Assembly (NCBI GenBank): GCA_047638695.1
Contig: JBLINY010000079.1
Span: forward strand, 1-21,285
Origin: JAHECQ01 sp047638695
GTDB taxonomy: Bacteria > Actinomycetota > Acidimicrobiia > Acidimicrobiales > SZUA-35
Length of the DNA stretch: 21,285 nucleotides
Direction: 5' to 3'
Below the pieces are notes generated by a model. That model worked only from the letters and a program-made list of their open reading frames with translations, searched no databases and was not told the origin of the DNA. The position numbers and the translations under genes were made by a program. How positions within the stretch are numbered: position 1 is the stretch's first letter; each line of letters opens with the position of its first letter. Below, one piece after another: positions 7,339 to 15,539 of the stretch.

Positions 7339-7668
7339 ATGGCGACCATCAGAGCGAGTTGTCCAGATTGCGGCGACGTTGAGCTCACCACGCACGACGT
7401 ACACGTACGTATCTGCGATGACACCAACGAAGGCACATATTCATTCCGATGTCCGCACTGTCTGATGACAATTGTGAAATCAGCTGAAGTGCGGACCATC
7501 GATTTGCTTGTCGCCAGTGGTGTTTCATTCACCACATGGCGTCTGCCTGCGGAGCTGAACGAGCCACGCATCGGCGAGCCCATCAGTCACGATGACCTGT
7601 TGGACTTCCATGATTTGCTGCACAACGACATTGCGCTTGAGAAGGCGCTGGGCGAGTTTTCCGGCTAA
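7339..7668 (+). CDS. Small zinc-ribbon protein of unknown function
   Basis: 109 residues. The ATG at 7339 is set by a strong GGAGGAG at 7324-7330. Two CxxC pairs, CPDC near the N-terminus and CPHC about 30 residues later, should bind one zinc. The C-terminal half is helical and acidic (ISHDDLLDFHDLLHNDIALE). I do not recognise a named family. It stands alone: divergent from gdpD, and closed 28 bp after its stop by a strong intrinsic terminator, so it is its own transcription unit. A role in binding nucleic acid or protein is possible but not shown by the sequence. Confidence 0.85.
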   Translation: MATIRASCPDCGDVELTTHDVHVRICDDTNEGTYSFRCPHCLMTIVKSAEVRTIDLLVASGVSFTTWRLPAELNEPRIGEPISHDDLLDFHDLLHNDIALEKALGEFSG

Positions 7669-7696
7669 TCGATCAAATCCTCCAAATTCGTTGAGC

Positions 7697-7730
7697 AAGA
7701 CCGCTGGGGAACCAGCGGTCTTTCTCTTTT
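7697..7730 (+). terminator. Rho-independent terminator
   Basis: An 11-bp perfect stem, AAGACCGCTGG pairing with CCAGCGGTCTT, closes a GGAA (GNRA-type) loop and runs into the T-rich tail TTTCTCTTTT. It ends the zinc-ribbon transcript and separates it from the tatB operon. It is the only textbook intrinsic terminator I found in the window. Confidence 0.92.
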
Positions 7731-7747
7731 CCCCGAGTCGTATTCGG

Positions 7748-7753
7748 TAGTCT
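7748..7753 (+). promoter_or_regulatory. Candidate -10 element for a leaderless tatB-tatC-helY transcript
   Basis: TAGTCT (TANNNT) ends 6 nt before the tatB ATG. The purine run GAGGAG between it and the ATG touches the start codon, too close to act as a Shine-Dalgarno sequence, which favours a leaderless start. Confidence 0.5.
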
Positions 7754-7759
7754 GAGGAG

Positions 7760-8194
7760 ATGTTCAACATTGGCGGTGCCGAGCTTCTCGTCATCGCGTT
7801 GATCGCCCTCGTGGTCGTTGGGCCCGAACAGCTTCCAGCGGTCATGCGCAAGGTGGGCAGATTTGTCTCACAGGTCAGAGGCATGACGACCGGCCTCCGC
7901 GACGAGTTCATGTCGGGGGTCGACGAGATCAACCCGAACAATTGGATGGGCGACGGCAGCGATGACTCGCCGATTGTCCCTCGCGGGTATGCAGCGAACA
8001 CCATCGCCGAGGGTCCCAAGGTGTCTGAGGACAACCTGGCCAAGGACTACCACCCCGAACTCAAGCGGGCTGACACAGATGCGGAGGCCGACACGAACGC
8101 CGTCGAGGCTGAGGCGAAGGCGTCCAACGAAGAGTCGAACGGCGCCGAGGCGGGTACTCCGGCCGATCTCGACCCGCCCGAGGAAACGACGTGA
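7760..8194 (+). CDS. tatB: Sec-independent translocase subunit, TatB-like
   Basis: 144 residues. Twin-arginine translocase component: a short N-terminal membrane helix (about 7-20, AELLVIALIALVVV), the hinge VGPEQLP (Gly21-Pro22), an amphipathic helix (about 23-50) and a long acidic, Ala/Glu-rich cytoplasmic tail. Glu8 and the Gly-Pro hinge are TatB marks; TatA normally has Phe-Gly at the hinge. In M. tuberculosis the gene in this position is called tatA, so a TatA/TatB naming ambiguity remains. TatB with TatC receives folded proteins carrying RR signal peptides. The stop overlaps the tatC GTG start as GTGA (8191-8194). Confidence 0.88.
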   Translation: MFNIGGAELLVIALIALVVVGPEQLPAVMRKVGRFVSQVRGMTTGLRDEFMSGVDEINPNNWMGDGSDDSPIVPRGYAANTIAEGPKVSEDNLAKDYHPELKRADTDAEADTNAVEAEAKASNEESNGAEAGTPADLDPPEETT

Positions 8195-8964
8195 AGCTTC
8201 CTTTCAAGATTCGTAGGTCGGAACCCGTTTCCCCTGAGGCCGAGATGTCGCTGGTGGCGCACCTCGGCGAACTACGAACCCGCATCATACGATCGTTCAT
8301 GGCAGTGATAGCGGCAGCCATTGTCATTTGGATCTATCGTGAGCCGCTTTTCGACTTCCTGTCAGAGCCCTACTGCGACCTGCGGCCAGAAGACGACTGC
8401 TCGTTCATCGTTACCGACCCGCTGGGTGAGTTCAACGTTTCTCTGACCCTGGCCGGGTACGGCGGGCTGATCGTTGCCCTGCCGGTGATCTTCTATCAGC
8501 TTGGCCGCTTCGTCATGCCGGGCTTGTATCCACGCGAGAAGCGGTGGCTCCTCCCGTTTCTTTTGTCCTCGGTGATCTTGTTGGTCGGCGGCATCACGGT
8601 CGGTTATCTGTTCCTGCCCCGGGCCCTCGAGGTGCTCAGTGGCATTGGTTCGGAGCGTTTCGAGAGCTTCTTCACACCAAACAACTATCTGAGCTTCTTC
8701 ATCAAGATGGTGTTGGCCTTCGGGCTGGCGTTCGAGCTGCCGCTTGTTCTGGTCTTCCTGCAGATGATCGGTGTGATGGAGACACAGACCCTCAAGAAGA
8801 ACCGGCGTATAGCAGTGGTAGCCGTCGTGATCCTGGCCGCCGTCATAACCCCAACCGGCGACCCCTTTACGTTGCTGGTGCTGGCGGTCCCGATGTACTT
8901 CTTCTTCGAGATAGCGATCATCATCGGCGGCAGGCTCACTCGGAACCGGCCGTCGGTTACCTAG
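8191..8964 (+). CDS. tatC: Sec-independent protein translocase TatC
   Basis: 257 residues with about six membrane segments. TatC is the core receptor for twin-arginine signal peptides. The N-terminal cytoplasmic motif MSLVAHLGELRTRI carries the conserved Glu27, and Glu182 lies in AFGLAFELPLV. A periplasmic loop holds two cysteines (Cys62 and Cys70, in YCDLRPEDDC) that could form a disulfide. The GTG start overlaps the tatB stop. The stop TAG shares its last base with the GTG start of helY (8962-8966), so the three genes are tightly coupled. Confidence 0.96.
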   Translation: MKLPFKIRRSEPVSPEAEMSLVAHLGELRTRIIRSFMAVIAAAIVIWIYREPLFDFLSEPYCDLRPEDDCSFIVTDPLGEFNVSLTLAGYGGLIVALPVIFYQLGRFVMPGLYPREKRWLLPFLLSSVILLVGGITVGYLFLPRALEVLSGIGSERFESFFTPNNYLSFFIKMVLAFGLAFELPLVLVFLQMIGVMETQTLKKNRRIAVVAVVILAAVITPTGDPFTLLVLAVPMYFFFEIAIIIGGRLTRNRPSVT

Positions 8965-11615
8965 TGGACGGCCAGCCGAGCTTTGTCGAGAGGTTGGGGT
9001 TCGAGCCTGATCGGTTTCAAACCGAGGCGTTCGAGGGGTTCGACCAGGGGAACCATGTCATCGTTGCGGCGCCCACGGGTGCAGGCAAGACGTTGGTTGC
9101 TTCCTATGCCGTCGATCGGGCGTTGGCCAAAGGGTCCCGAGTCTTCTACACCACCCCCATCAAGGCTCTGTCGAACCAGAAGTTCAACGATCTGGTCGCC
9201 GAGTACGGACGGAAGAACGTCGGCCTTCTGACGGGCGACAACGTCATCAACGGCGACGCTCCAGTGGTGGTCATGACCACCGAAGTGCTCCGCAACATGT
9301 TGTATGCGGGCCGGTCGCTCGACACGCTGCAAGCAGTAGTGCTCGATGAGGTCCACTATCTCCAGGACAGTTACCGCGGGCCGGTCTGGGAGGAAGTAAT
9401 CATCCACCTGCCGCGCCACATCCAGTTGGTCTGCCTGTCGGCGACGGTGTCGAACGCCGATGAGTTGGCGGCATGGATGGAAACCGTGCGGGGATCGACG
9501 ACGCTCGTTGTTGAGACGCGACGCCCAGTCGAGTTGTCGAACCGCTACATGGTGGCGCAGAAGAAGAACGCACATGTCGAACTGATCCGCACGATTGTTG
9601 GTGGCAAGGCCAACAGCAAGGGGTTTCGATTCGACAACGATCCGCGGCAGGGCCGGGGAGCAAGTGGGCGGGGCAGCAAGAATGGCGGGCACGGTCCCCG
9701 CGGTCGCAATCGTCAGCGGAACGACTTTCGGACGCCACATCGGGCCGACGTGATCCAGCTGCTTCGCCAACGCGACATGCTGCCGGCGATCCACTTTATT
9801 TTCAGTCGCGCTGCCTGCACCGATGCGGCTCGAGCCGTGGTCGATAGCGGGATCTGTCTCACGTCGTCGGAAGAGCAGGCTGAAATCCGTGCCCTGGCAA
9901 CCGAGAAGTCGGCGGTTCTCAGCGCCGCCTCCCTGGAGGTACTCGAGTTCGATCGGTTCCTGATTGGTCTCGAAGCCGGCGTAGCCGCTCACCATGCAGG
10001 CATGGTGCCCATGATGAAGGAGTTGGTCGAGACCTGCTTTGTGCGCGGTCTCACGAAAGCCGTATTCGCTACGGAAACGCTGGCGCTGGGTATCAACATG
10101 CCGGCTCGGACCGTGGTGATCGACAAGCTCACCAAGTGGACGGGTGACGGTCACGAGTTCTTGACACCGGCCCAGTACACGCAGCTCACGGGTAGGGCCG
10201 GTCGGCGAGGGATTGACACGCACGGCGAGGCCATCGTCTTGTGGTCGCCGTGGGTCAGGTTTGAGCAGGTCGCGCAGTTGGCCTCGAGCCGAGAGTTCGT
10301 CCTGAAGTCGGCTTTTCGGCCGACATACAACATGGCAGCAAATCTCGTCCGCCGATACGAGCCCGATCGGGCCCGCCAACTACTCAACTTGTCGTTCGCC
10401 CAATTCCGTGCGGACGCCGATGTGGTTCGCACCGAGCACCGGTTAGAACGTCTCTACGACCGGCGCCGACAGATCGAGGGCCGGGTTGAGGCCGAGTTCG
10501 GGCCGATTGCCGAGCTGCGGGCTGCGCTGGCAACTCCCGAGGCAAGCGATCGCGACGCGCAGGACATCTCGTTCGCGTTGAGCCAACTCATCCGGGGCGA
10601 GATTCTCGAACTGGCTGGACCTGAGCTTCCGTCACCGGTGGTCGTTCTCTCTATCGCCTACCGTAAGGGTGGTCGCGTGAAGGTGCGGGTTGCCGACGCA
10701 GAGTCAGAGGCATTCGACCTGACCACACCCCAACTCGACCAACCTCCCTTGGTCATCGGCCAAATCGAGCTTCCCGAGCCCTATTTGCCCCACAGCGTCT
10801 CGTTCATTCACGAAGCCGTGCAAGAGATGAACGGTGCTCAGCTCCTCAGCGCAAAACGCCGACGCAAACTGGGCCCCACGGGGGCAATTGGGTCGATCGC
10901 TGATTTGCCCAGCGGAGCCCGGAGGGGTTTGAAGCGGCTCGACAAGATCGAGCTCGAGATCGGCGAGGCGATCAAGGGCGTGCGCAGTAGCGCCGACTCG
11001 TTGGCCCGCACGTTCGACCGAGTCATTCAGCTTCTCGAGGACCGCGGTCATCTAGACGAGTGGCAGCTCACCGACTCGGGTCAACGTCTGGCCCGCCTCT
11101 ATCACGAGTGCGACTTGTTGATTGTCGAGGCACTCGATCAAGGGTTGTTTGATGGACTGAACCCGGCCGAGCTGGCCGGGTTGGCCTCGACCGTTGCCTT
11201 CGAAGACCGCCGGTCAGGCCCAGATATCGAGCCCTGGTACCCCTCTGGCGAGCTCAGGCGCCGGTTCAGCGCTCTAAGCCGACTCCACGACGAGCTGCGA
11301 TCCAACGAGCAGGCGAGCGAGCTCCCCGAAACCCGTCAGCCCGATCCCGGGTTCATCGCTATTGCCCATGCGTGGGCTTCAGGCGGGGATCTTGATGAGG
11401 TGCTGGTGGACGAAGAAATTACAGCGGGGGACTTTGTTCGTACCGCAAAGCTGTTGATTGACCTGCTCCGTCAGCTTGCTGTGTTGGCTTCCGTGCCAGC
11501 CACGCGGCGGGCCGCGTCCCAGGCCGCCGAGGCCGTGTTCCGCGATCTGGTCTCGGCATCATCGATCCTCGACGTTGCTGACGAAAAAGCCCCCGATGGT
11601 GATCTCGAAGGGTAA
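8964..11615 (+). CDS. helY: Ski2-like DEVH-box RNA helicase HelY
   Basis: 883 residues, the usual size for HelY. The start is the GTG overlapping the tatC stop; the frame stays open upstream but lies inside tatC, and the family begins with the Q-motif-like stretch GFEPDRFQTEAFEGF. Motifs in order: APTGAGKT (36-43), TTPIKAL, DEVH (128-131), SAT (159-161), HFIFSR, VAAHHAGM, ATETLALGINMPARTV, QLTGRAGRRG (407-416), then the long Mtr4/Ski2-type C-terminal region. An Arg/Gly/Asn-rich insert (about 213-258) lies between the two RecA domains and may bind RNA. The place behind tatC matches mycobacteria. Family role: ATP-driven RNA unwinding, probably in RNA processing or decay; the substrate is unknown. 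Confidence 0.94.
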   Translation: MDGQPSFVERLGFEPDRFQTEAFEGFDQGNHVIVAAPTGAGKTLVASYAVDRALAKGSRVFYTTPIKALSNQKFNDLVAEYGRKNVGLLTGDNVINGDAPVVVMTTEVLRNMLYAGRSLDTLQAVVLDEVHYLQDSYRGPVWEEVIIHLPRHIQLVCLSATVSNADELAAWMETVRGSTTLVVETRRPVELSNRYMVAQKKNAHVELIRTIVGGKANSKGFRFDNDPRQGRGASGRGSKNGGHGPRGRNRQRNDFRTPHRADVIQLLRQRDMLPAIHFIFSRAACTDAARAVVDSGICLTSSEEQAEIRALATEKSAVLSAASLEVLEFDRFLIGLEAGVAAHHAGMVPMMKELVETCFVRGLTKAVFATETLALGINMPARTVVIDKLTKWTGDGHEFLTPAQYTQLTGRAGRRGIDTHGEAIVLWSPWVRFEQVAQLASSREFVLKSAFRPTYNMAANLVRRYEPDRARQLLNLSFAQFRADADVVRTEHRLERLYDRRRQIEGRVEAEFGPIAELRAALATPEASDRDAQDISFALSQLIRGEILELAGPELPSPVVVLSIAYRKGGRVKVRVADAESEAFDLTTPQLDQPPLVIGQIELPEPYLPHSVSFIHEAVQEMNGAQLLSAKRRRKLGPTGAIGSIADLPSGARRGLKRLDKIELEIGEAIKGVRSSADSLARTFDRVIQLLEDRGHLDEWQLTDSGQRLARLYHECDLLIVEALDQGLFDGLNPAELAGLASTVAFEDRRSGPDIEPWYPSGELRRRFSALSRLHDELRSNEQASELPETRQPDPGFIAIAHAWASGGDLDEVLVDEEITAGDFVRTAKLLIDLLRQLAVLASVPATRRAASQAAEAVFRDLVSASSILDVADEKAPDGDLEG

Positions 11616-12180
11616 GGCATGGGGGCACCCCGGTGTCCGGCCCGAACACCTGCCATCCGCAGCTGATGATGCTGAGGCCGCCCGCCTCGTTGCGTCCGGA
11701 ACTCAACGGCTCTCGCTGTCTGGCGGTGATCTGCTGACAACCCTGGGCGGTGGGCGTCCGGACGCCGCCGAGTTCCATTGGTTCCCGATGGATCTGGGTT
11801 GGGTAACGCTCGACGGAGAACGGCGGCTTCCATTCGTTGCCAACGTGGTGGCGCGGGGCCCGATGTGGCGAGGTGAGGTGGCGGCGGTGATGAATGCCGC
11901 ATGGCACCGGCAGCTCTACCTGGGGCCACGAGCGCACCCGAACGATGGTCTCCTGGATGTCACCGTGGGAACGTTGCCAGCACAGCAGTTCGTCCTGGCT
12001 CGATCGCGGGCCAAGACCGGTGTGCACGTTCCTCATCCGCAGCTCGTTGAGCGGCGTGTTGCCCTGTTCGAGCACCATTTCGATCACGCAGTGTCGGTAT
12101 GGGTCGACGGGGTTCGCCATCGCAATGTCCGGCAACTCCTGGCGACGATTGAGTCCGACCGGTTCGAGGTCGGCCTGTAA
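11596..12180 (+). CDS. Diacylglycerol-kinase-like C-terminal domain protein lacking the catalytic motif
   Basis: 194 residues from the ATG at 11596, overlapping the end of helY by 20 bp; GTG at 11599 is an alternative. The protein resembles the second half of the DAGK/YegS/sphingosine-kinase fold: SGGDLLTTLGGG sits where these kinases have GTGNDLARTLG, then MDLGWVTLDG, FVANVVARG, the stretch HPNDGLLDVTVG, and TGVHVPHPQLV. The catalytic GGDGT nucleotide-binding region normally ahead of this is missing, and GTGN is altered. It is therefore probably not an active kinase, unless the sequence is a far relative. Same operon as helY. The family assignment rests on my reading of weak motifs. Confidence 0.6.
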   Translation: MVISKGKAWGHPGVRPEHLPSAADDAEAARLVASGTQRLSLSGGDLLTTLGGGRPDAAEFHWFPMDLGWVTLDGERRLPFVANVVARGPMWRGEVAAVMNAAWHRQLYLGPRAHPNDGLLDVTVGTLPAQQFVLARSRAKTGVHVPHPQLVERRVALFEHHFDHAVSVWVDGVRHRNVRQLLATIESDRFEVGL

Positions 12181-12217
12181 TCACTGGTAGGTCCGCCGTT
12201 CAGCGCGTTGGGACGAA

Positions 12218-12223
12218 TACCCT
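12218..12223 (+). promoter_or_regulatory. Candidate -10 element for the ThyX-like gene
   Basis: TACCCT (TANNNT) ends 8 nt before the GTG at 12232. The same hexamer stands before the xer gene on the other strand. It supports a leaderless start at 12232 over the TTG at 12208, but 8 nt is slightly long. Confidence 0.35.
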
Positions 12224-12231
12224 CGGTCACC

Positions 12232-13854
12232 GTGGGTGCCTATGTAGTCGAGGATTTTTCCGCCGAGGAACAGGATGTTCTGCGGCGCTATTTCACCAAT
12301 CTCGACCTGCCAGTTTTTGCGCTCGTCAACCTGCCTGAGGTGGTCAAGGGCGCTCTCTTTGCTCGATATTCGCGTTCGTCAAAGAGCCTTCGCCGACTGT
12401 TTCTCGATGAGTTCGTCGGTGAACTCGACATCGAAGGTGATGCCAGCATCGACGCCACTATTGGTCTCGATCGAGCCGAAGAGCTGTACGAGCGGGTGTT
12501 CGTTGAGTATGGCGATGACTCGGTTGCCCAGCTCGGCGGAGTGCATCTGGCGTGCGAGCAAGCTTCGAACCTACTGACCAAGGTGCTCGAGCGGGGTCGC
12601 CTGGCTTCGTATCTCGAACAATCGACCCGCTACATCGCGTACGACAGCCGCGCCGATGGCCGATATCGCTATTTCCGTGACCCGGAGATCCTCTCATCAG
12701 AGGTGGGCACCCGGTATGTCGGCGACCTCGACCGTCTCTTCGATTGCTACGCAGGGCTGACACCGATCGTGCAAGATTACGTCAAGAAAACAACGCCGAA
12801 GAGCTCTGGCGATAGTGATTTCGTCTACCGGATGGCCATCAAGGCCAAGGCACTCGACGCGGTGCGGGGCATTCTGCCGGCCGCCGCTCAGTCGAACGTC
12901 GGCATCTATGGCTCGGGGCAGGCCTACGAGCAGCTGTTGCTGCGGATGAGATCGCACCCGCTACCCGAGGCTCGCTCGTACGCCGACCTCATTCTCACCG
13001 AGCTGCGAAAAGTGATTCCATCTTTCGTTCGGCGGATCGATCTACCCGACCGGGGCGGTGCCTGGGTCGACTATCTCAGCGACACCAGCGATGGGGTCAG
13101 TGAGCTGGCCGAGGACCTCCTCGACGAAACGGCGGCACCTGACATCGAGGCCCATGTCGACCTCGTCGATTTTGATCCCGATGCCGAGGTGAAGGTGGTG
13201 GCGTCGATGCTCTACCCGCACTCGCGGTTGTCTGAGCGGGCTATCGAAGATCAGGTCAGAGCCATGTCGGTCGAGGATCGACTGCGTGTGGTGAAGGCCT
13301 ATACCGGCGATCGCCGCAATCGCCGGCACCAACCCGGACGTGCCATCGAACGTCCCTTTTATCGATTTGACGTACTCGCCGACTATGGAGCGTTCCGCGA
13401 CCTGCAGCGTCATCGACTCCTTACGGTCGAGTGGCAGCAGCTGTCGACCAAGCATGGCTACACCCGCCCGGAGCTCATAGACGAGGCCGGAGTCACGGCA
13501 AAGTTCGATGCGGCGATGGAACGTTCGGCCGAGCTCTACGAGACTCTCGAGCCAGCTTTCGGCCCCCAAGCCTCGTACGCTGTTTCGCTGGCATATCGAG
13601 TGCGTTTCAACTTCAATCTCAATGCCCGAGCGGCCATGCACATGCTCGAGCTTCGTACAACGCCGCAGGGACACCCGGCGTACCGACAGGTCGCTCAGCA
13701 GATGCACGAACAAATAGCGTCGGTGGCCGGGCACCATGCCCTCGCTGAAATGATGAGCCACGTCAATCACTCGACCGAGACGGATTTGGAGCGGCTCGAT
13801 GCCGAGCGCCGGGCCGAGGAGCGCCGGGCCTCGGTCTCGAAGCTGCACGGCTGA
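12232..13854 (+). CDS. Double-domain ThyX-like protein (FAD-dependent thymidylate synthase family)
   Basis: 540 residues, about twice the size of ThyX (about 220-250). Two ThyX-like halves are visible. In the first (about 30-270) the signature RHRx7S is RGRLASYLEQS with TRY behind it (from residue 121), the histidine changed to glycine; LPAAAQSNVG and EARSYADLILTELRKVIP match the ThyX C-terminal half. In the second (about 320-520) RHR is kept (393-395), but seven residues later a glutamine replaces the serine (VEWQQLSTKHGY); NLNARAAMHMLELR and HPAYRQVAQQM follow. Canonical ThyX makes dTMP from dUMP using FAD and methylene-tetrahydrofolate. With neither half carrying the full motif, thymidylate synthase activity is doubtful. 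The start GTG 12232 follows TACCCT; TTG at 12208 would add 8 residues. Confidence 0.82.
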   Translation: MGAYVVEDFSAEEQDVLRRYFTNLDLPVFALVNLPEVVKGALFARYSRSSKSLRRLFLDEFVGELDIEGDASIDATIGLDRAEELYERVFVEYGDDSVAQLGGVHLACEQASNLLTKVLERGRLASYLEQSTRYIAYDSRADGRYRYFRDPEILSSEVGTRYVGDLDRLFDCYAGLTPIVQDYVKKTTPKSSGDSDFVYRMAIKAKALDAVRGILPAAAQSNVGIYGSGQAYEQLLLRMRSHPLPEARSYADLILTELRKVIPSFVRRIDLPDRGGAWVDYLSDTSDGVSELAEDLLDETAAPDIEAHVDLVDFDPDAEVKVVASMLYPHSRLSERAIEDQVRAMSVEDRLRVVKAYTGDRRNRRHQPGRAIERPFYRFDVLADYGAFRDLQRHRLLTVEWQQLSTKHGYTRPELIDEAGVTAKFDAAMERSAELYETLEPAFGPQASYAVSLAYRVRFNFNLNARAAMHMLELRTTPQGHPAYRQVAQQMHEQIASVAGHHALAEMMSHVNHSTETDLERLDAERRAEERRASVSKLHG

Positions 13855-13884
13855 TCTGGTCGACGAACTGATCTGTTCGACCTG
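13851..13884 (+). repeat. Degenerate 17-bp tandem repeat over the stop codon of the ThyX-like gene
   Basis: CTGATCTGGTCGACGAA is followed at once by CTGATCTGTTCGACCTG; the first 14 bases agree at 13 positions. A third start, CTGATTTACGATC, is weaker. The TGA stop of the gene (13852-13854) lies in the first unit. It could be chance or a decayed relative of the two clear arrays in the window. Confidence 0.45.
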
Positions 13885-13946
13885 CTGATTTACGATCTTT
13901 TGGGCCAGGCCGCTTAGGTCGTTCGGACTACGGCCGATGGAGGGGT

Positions 13947-14828
13947 ATGTCCTCGATCCTGCGGTTCAAGCGAGTGTTGCTCGCTGTGGTCTGTTTTGTC
14001 CCAGCGTTACTGGGAGCTCCGGCGCCCGCATCAGCAGAAGAAGCCACCTACATCGTGCGTGAGCGGGACACGTTGTCGCACATCGCCGTGCGAACGGGTG
14101 TGTCGGTGGCCGAATTGGTGGCTGCAAATGGCCTCGACAACCCACACGACATCAAGGTCGATGTTGCGCTGACCATCCCCTCCGGTGGAGCTTCGCCCGC
14201 AGGAACGACGGTCGTCTATGTGGTGCAGTCGGGTGACACACTCAGCCATATCGCGGTACGAACAGGATCGAGCAGTCGCGAGCTTGCCGACCTGAACGGT
14301 CTGAGCGATCGTCACGCCATTCGGGTTGGGCAGGAGTTGCAGGTCCCAACGAGTGGAGGCATCTCGAGCGTTGGCACAGCCAAGTATCGAAGCCTGCCTG
14401 ACCGAATCACCAGTCGCCCTGAGCGACTGGCGCTGGTTCCGTATTTCGAGAAATGGGCCCTAGCCAACGGCGTTCCCGTCGATCTGCTGATGGCGGTTGC
14501 GTGGCAAGAGTCGGGCTGGAACAACGAGGCCGTTTCTTTTAAGGGAGCCGTTGGCGTCGGACAGATCATGCCGGCCACTGGTGTGTGGGTCGCTACCGAT
14601 CTGATCGGTCGGCCCGAGCTTGACCCGACAATTCCTGAAGACAACATCCGTATGAGTGCCCGCTTCATACGTTGGCTCCTCGACTACGTCGAGGAAGACG
14701 AGAACCTCGCCATAGCGGGCTATTACCAGGGGCCGGGGTCGGTGTCGCAGGGCGAGCTTTTCGGCTCGACAGAGCTGTATGTGGCCAACGTGCAAGTCCA
14801 CCGCCAGTTCTTCGTCGCCACACTGTAG
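13947..14828 (+). CDS. Secreted LysM-domain lytic transglycosylase (SLT type)
   Basis: 293 residues. A Sec signal peptide (RFKRVLLAVVCFVPALLG, with a probable cut after ASA at 28-30) is followed by two LysM domains at about 34-78 and 90-134, which bind peptidoglycan sugars (YIVRERDTLSHIAVRTGVS and YVVQSGDTLSHIAVRTGSS). A transglycosylase SLT domain spans about 160-293, with catalytic Glu188 in AWQESGWN, VGVGQIMPATG, and AGYYQGPGSV. Such enzymes cut the glycan strand between MurNAc and GlcNAc during wall growth or remodelling. The start ATG has GGAGGGG just upstream. The first LysM has RERD where the second has the usual QSGD. It is alone, 92 bp after the ThyX-like gene. Confidence 0.93.
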   Translation: MSSILRFKRVLLAVVCFVPALLGAPAPASAEEATYIVRERDTLSHIAVRTGVSVAELVAANGLDNPHDIKVDVALTIPSGGASPAGTTVVYVVQSGDTLSHIAVRTGSSSRELADLNGLSDRHAIRVGQELQVPTSGGISSVGTAKYRSLPDRITSRPERLALVPYFEKWALANGVPVDLLMAVAWQESGWNNEAVSFKGAVGVGQIMPATGVWVATDLIGRPELDPTIPEDNIRMSARFIRWLLDYVEEDENLAIAGYYQGPGSVSQGELFGSTELYVANVQVHRQFFVATL

Positions 14829-14967
14829 GCCTCGTTTGGCCCGCCCCGAATGGTGTGGAGGGGTGTGAACAGAGCGTCTACTTGGCGTTTGTGACCAGTG
14901 GTACCCCGCAGCACGGTTTCGAGTGTGTAGAGTCCGCCCGGATCGCAGAGAACGAGTGGGTCGCATC

Positions 14968-15474
<507 letters not shown>

Positions 15475-15539
15475 CGTCGGGTAACCGTCGCGTCGAGCAA
15501 TGATGTAGCGGAGCGAAGTACACGTTCCAGAGGAGCCAT

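Noticed and set aside
8961..10379. Long open frame on the minus strand opposite helY (472 codons)
   Set aside because: It mirrors helY codons in a GC-rich genome, has no domain, and lies against a fully motif-supported gene.
13042..13848. 268-codon minus-strand frame opposite the ThyX-like gene
   Set aside because: No recognisable motif; explained as a shadow of the plus-strand gene.
12232..13854. ThyX-like gene as a frameshifted or fused pair of genes
   Set aside because: One continuous frame with smooth linker sequence between the halves and consistent codon use; no stop or shift is visible.
14829..14860. Intrinsic terminator after the LysM gene (GGCC and GGCC)
   Set aside because: The stem is only 4 bp and no T run follows.
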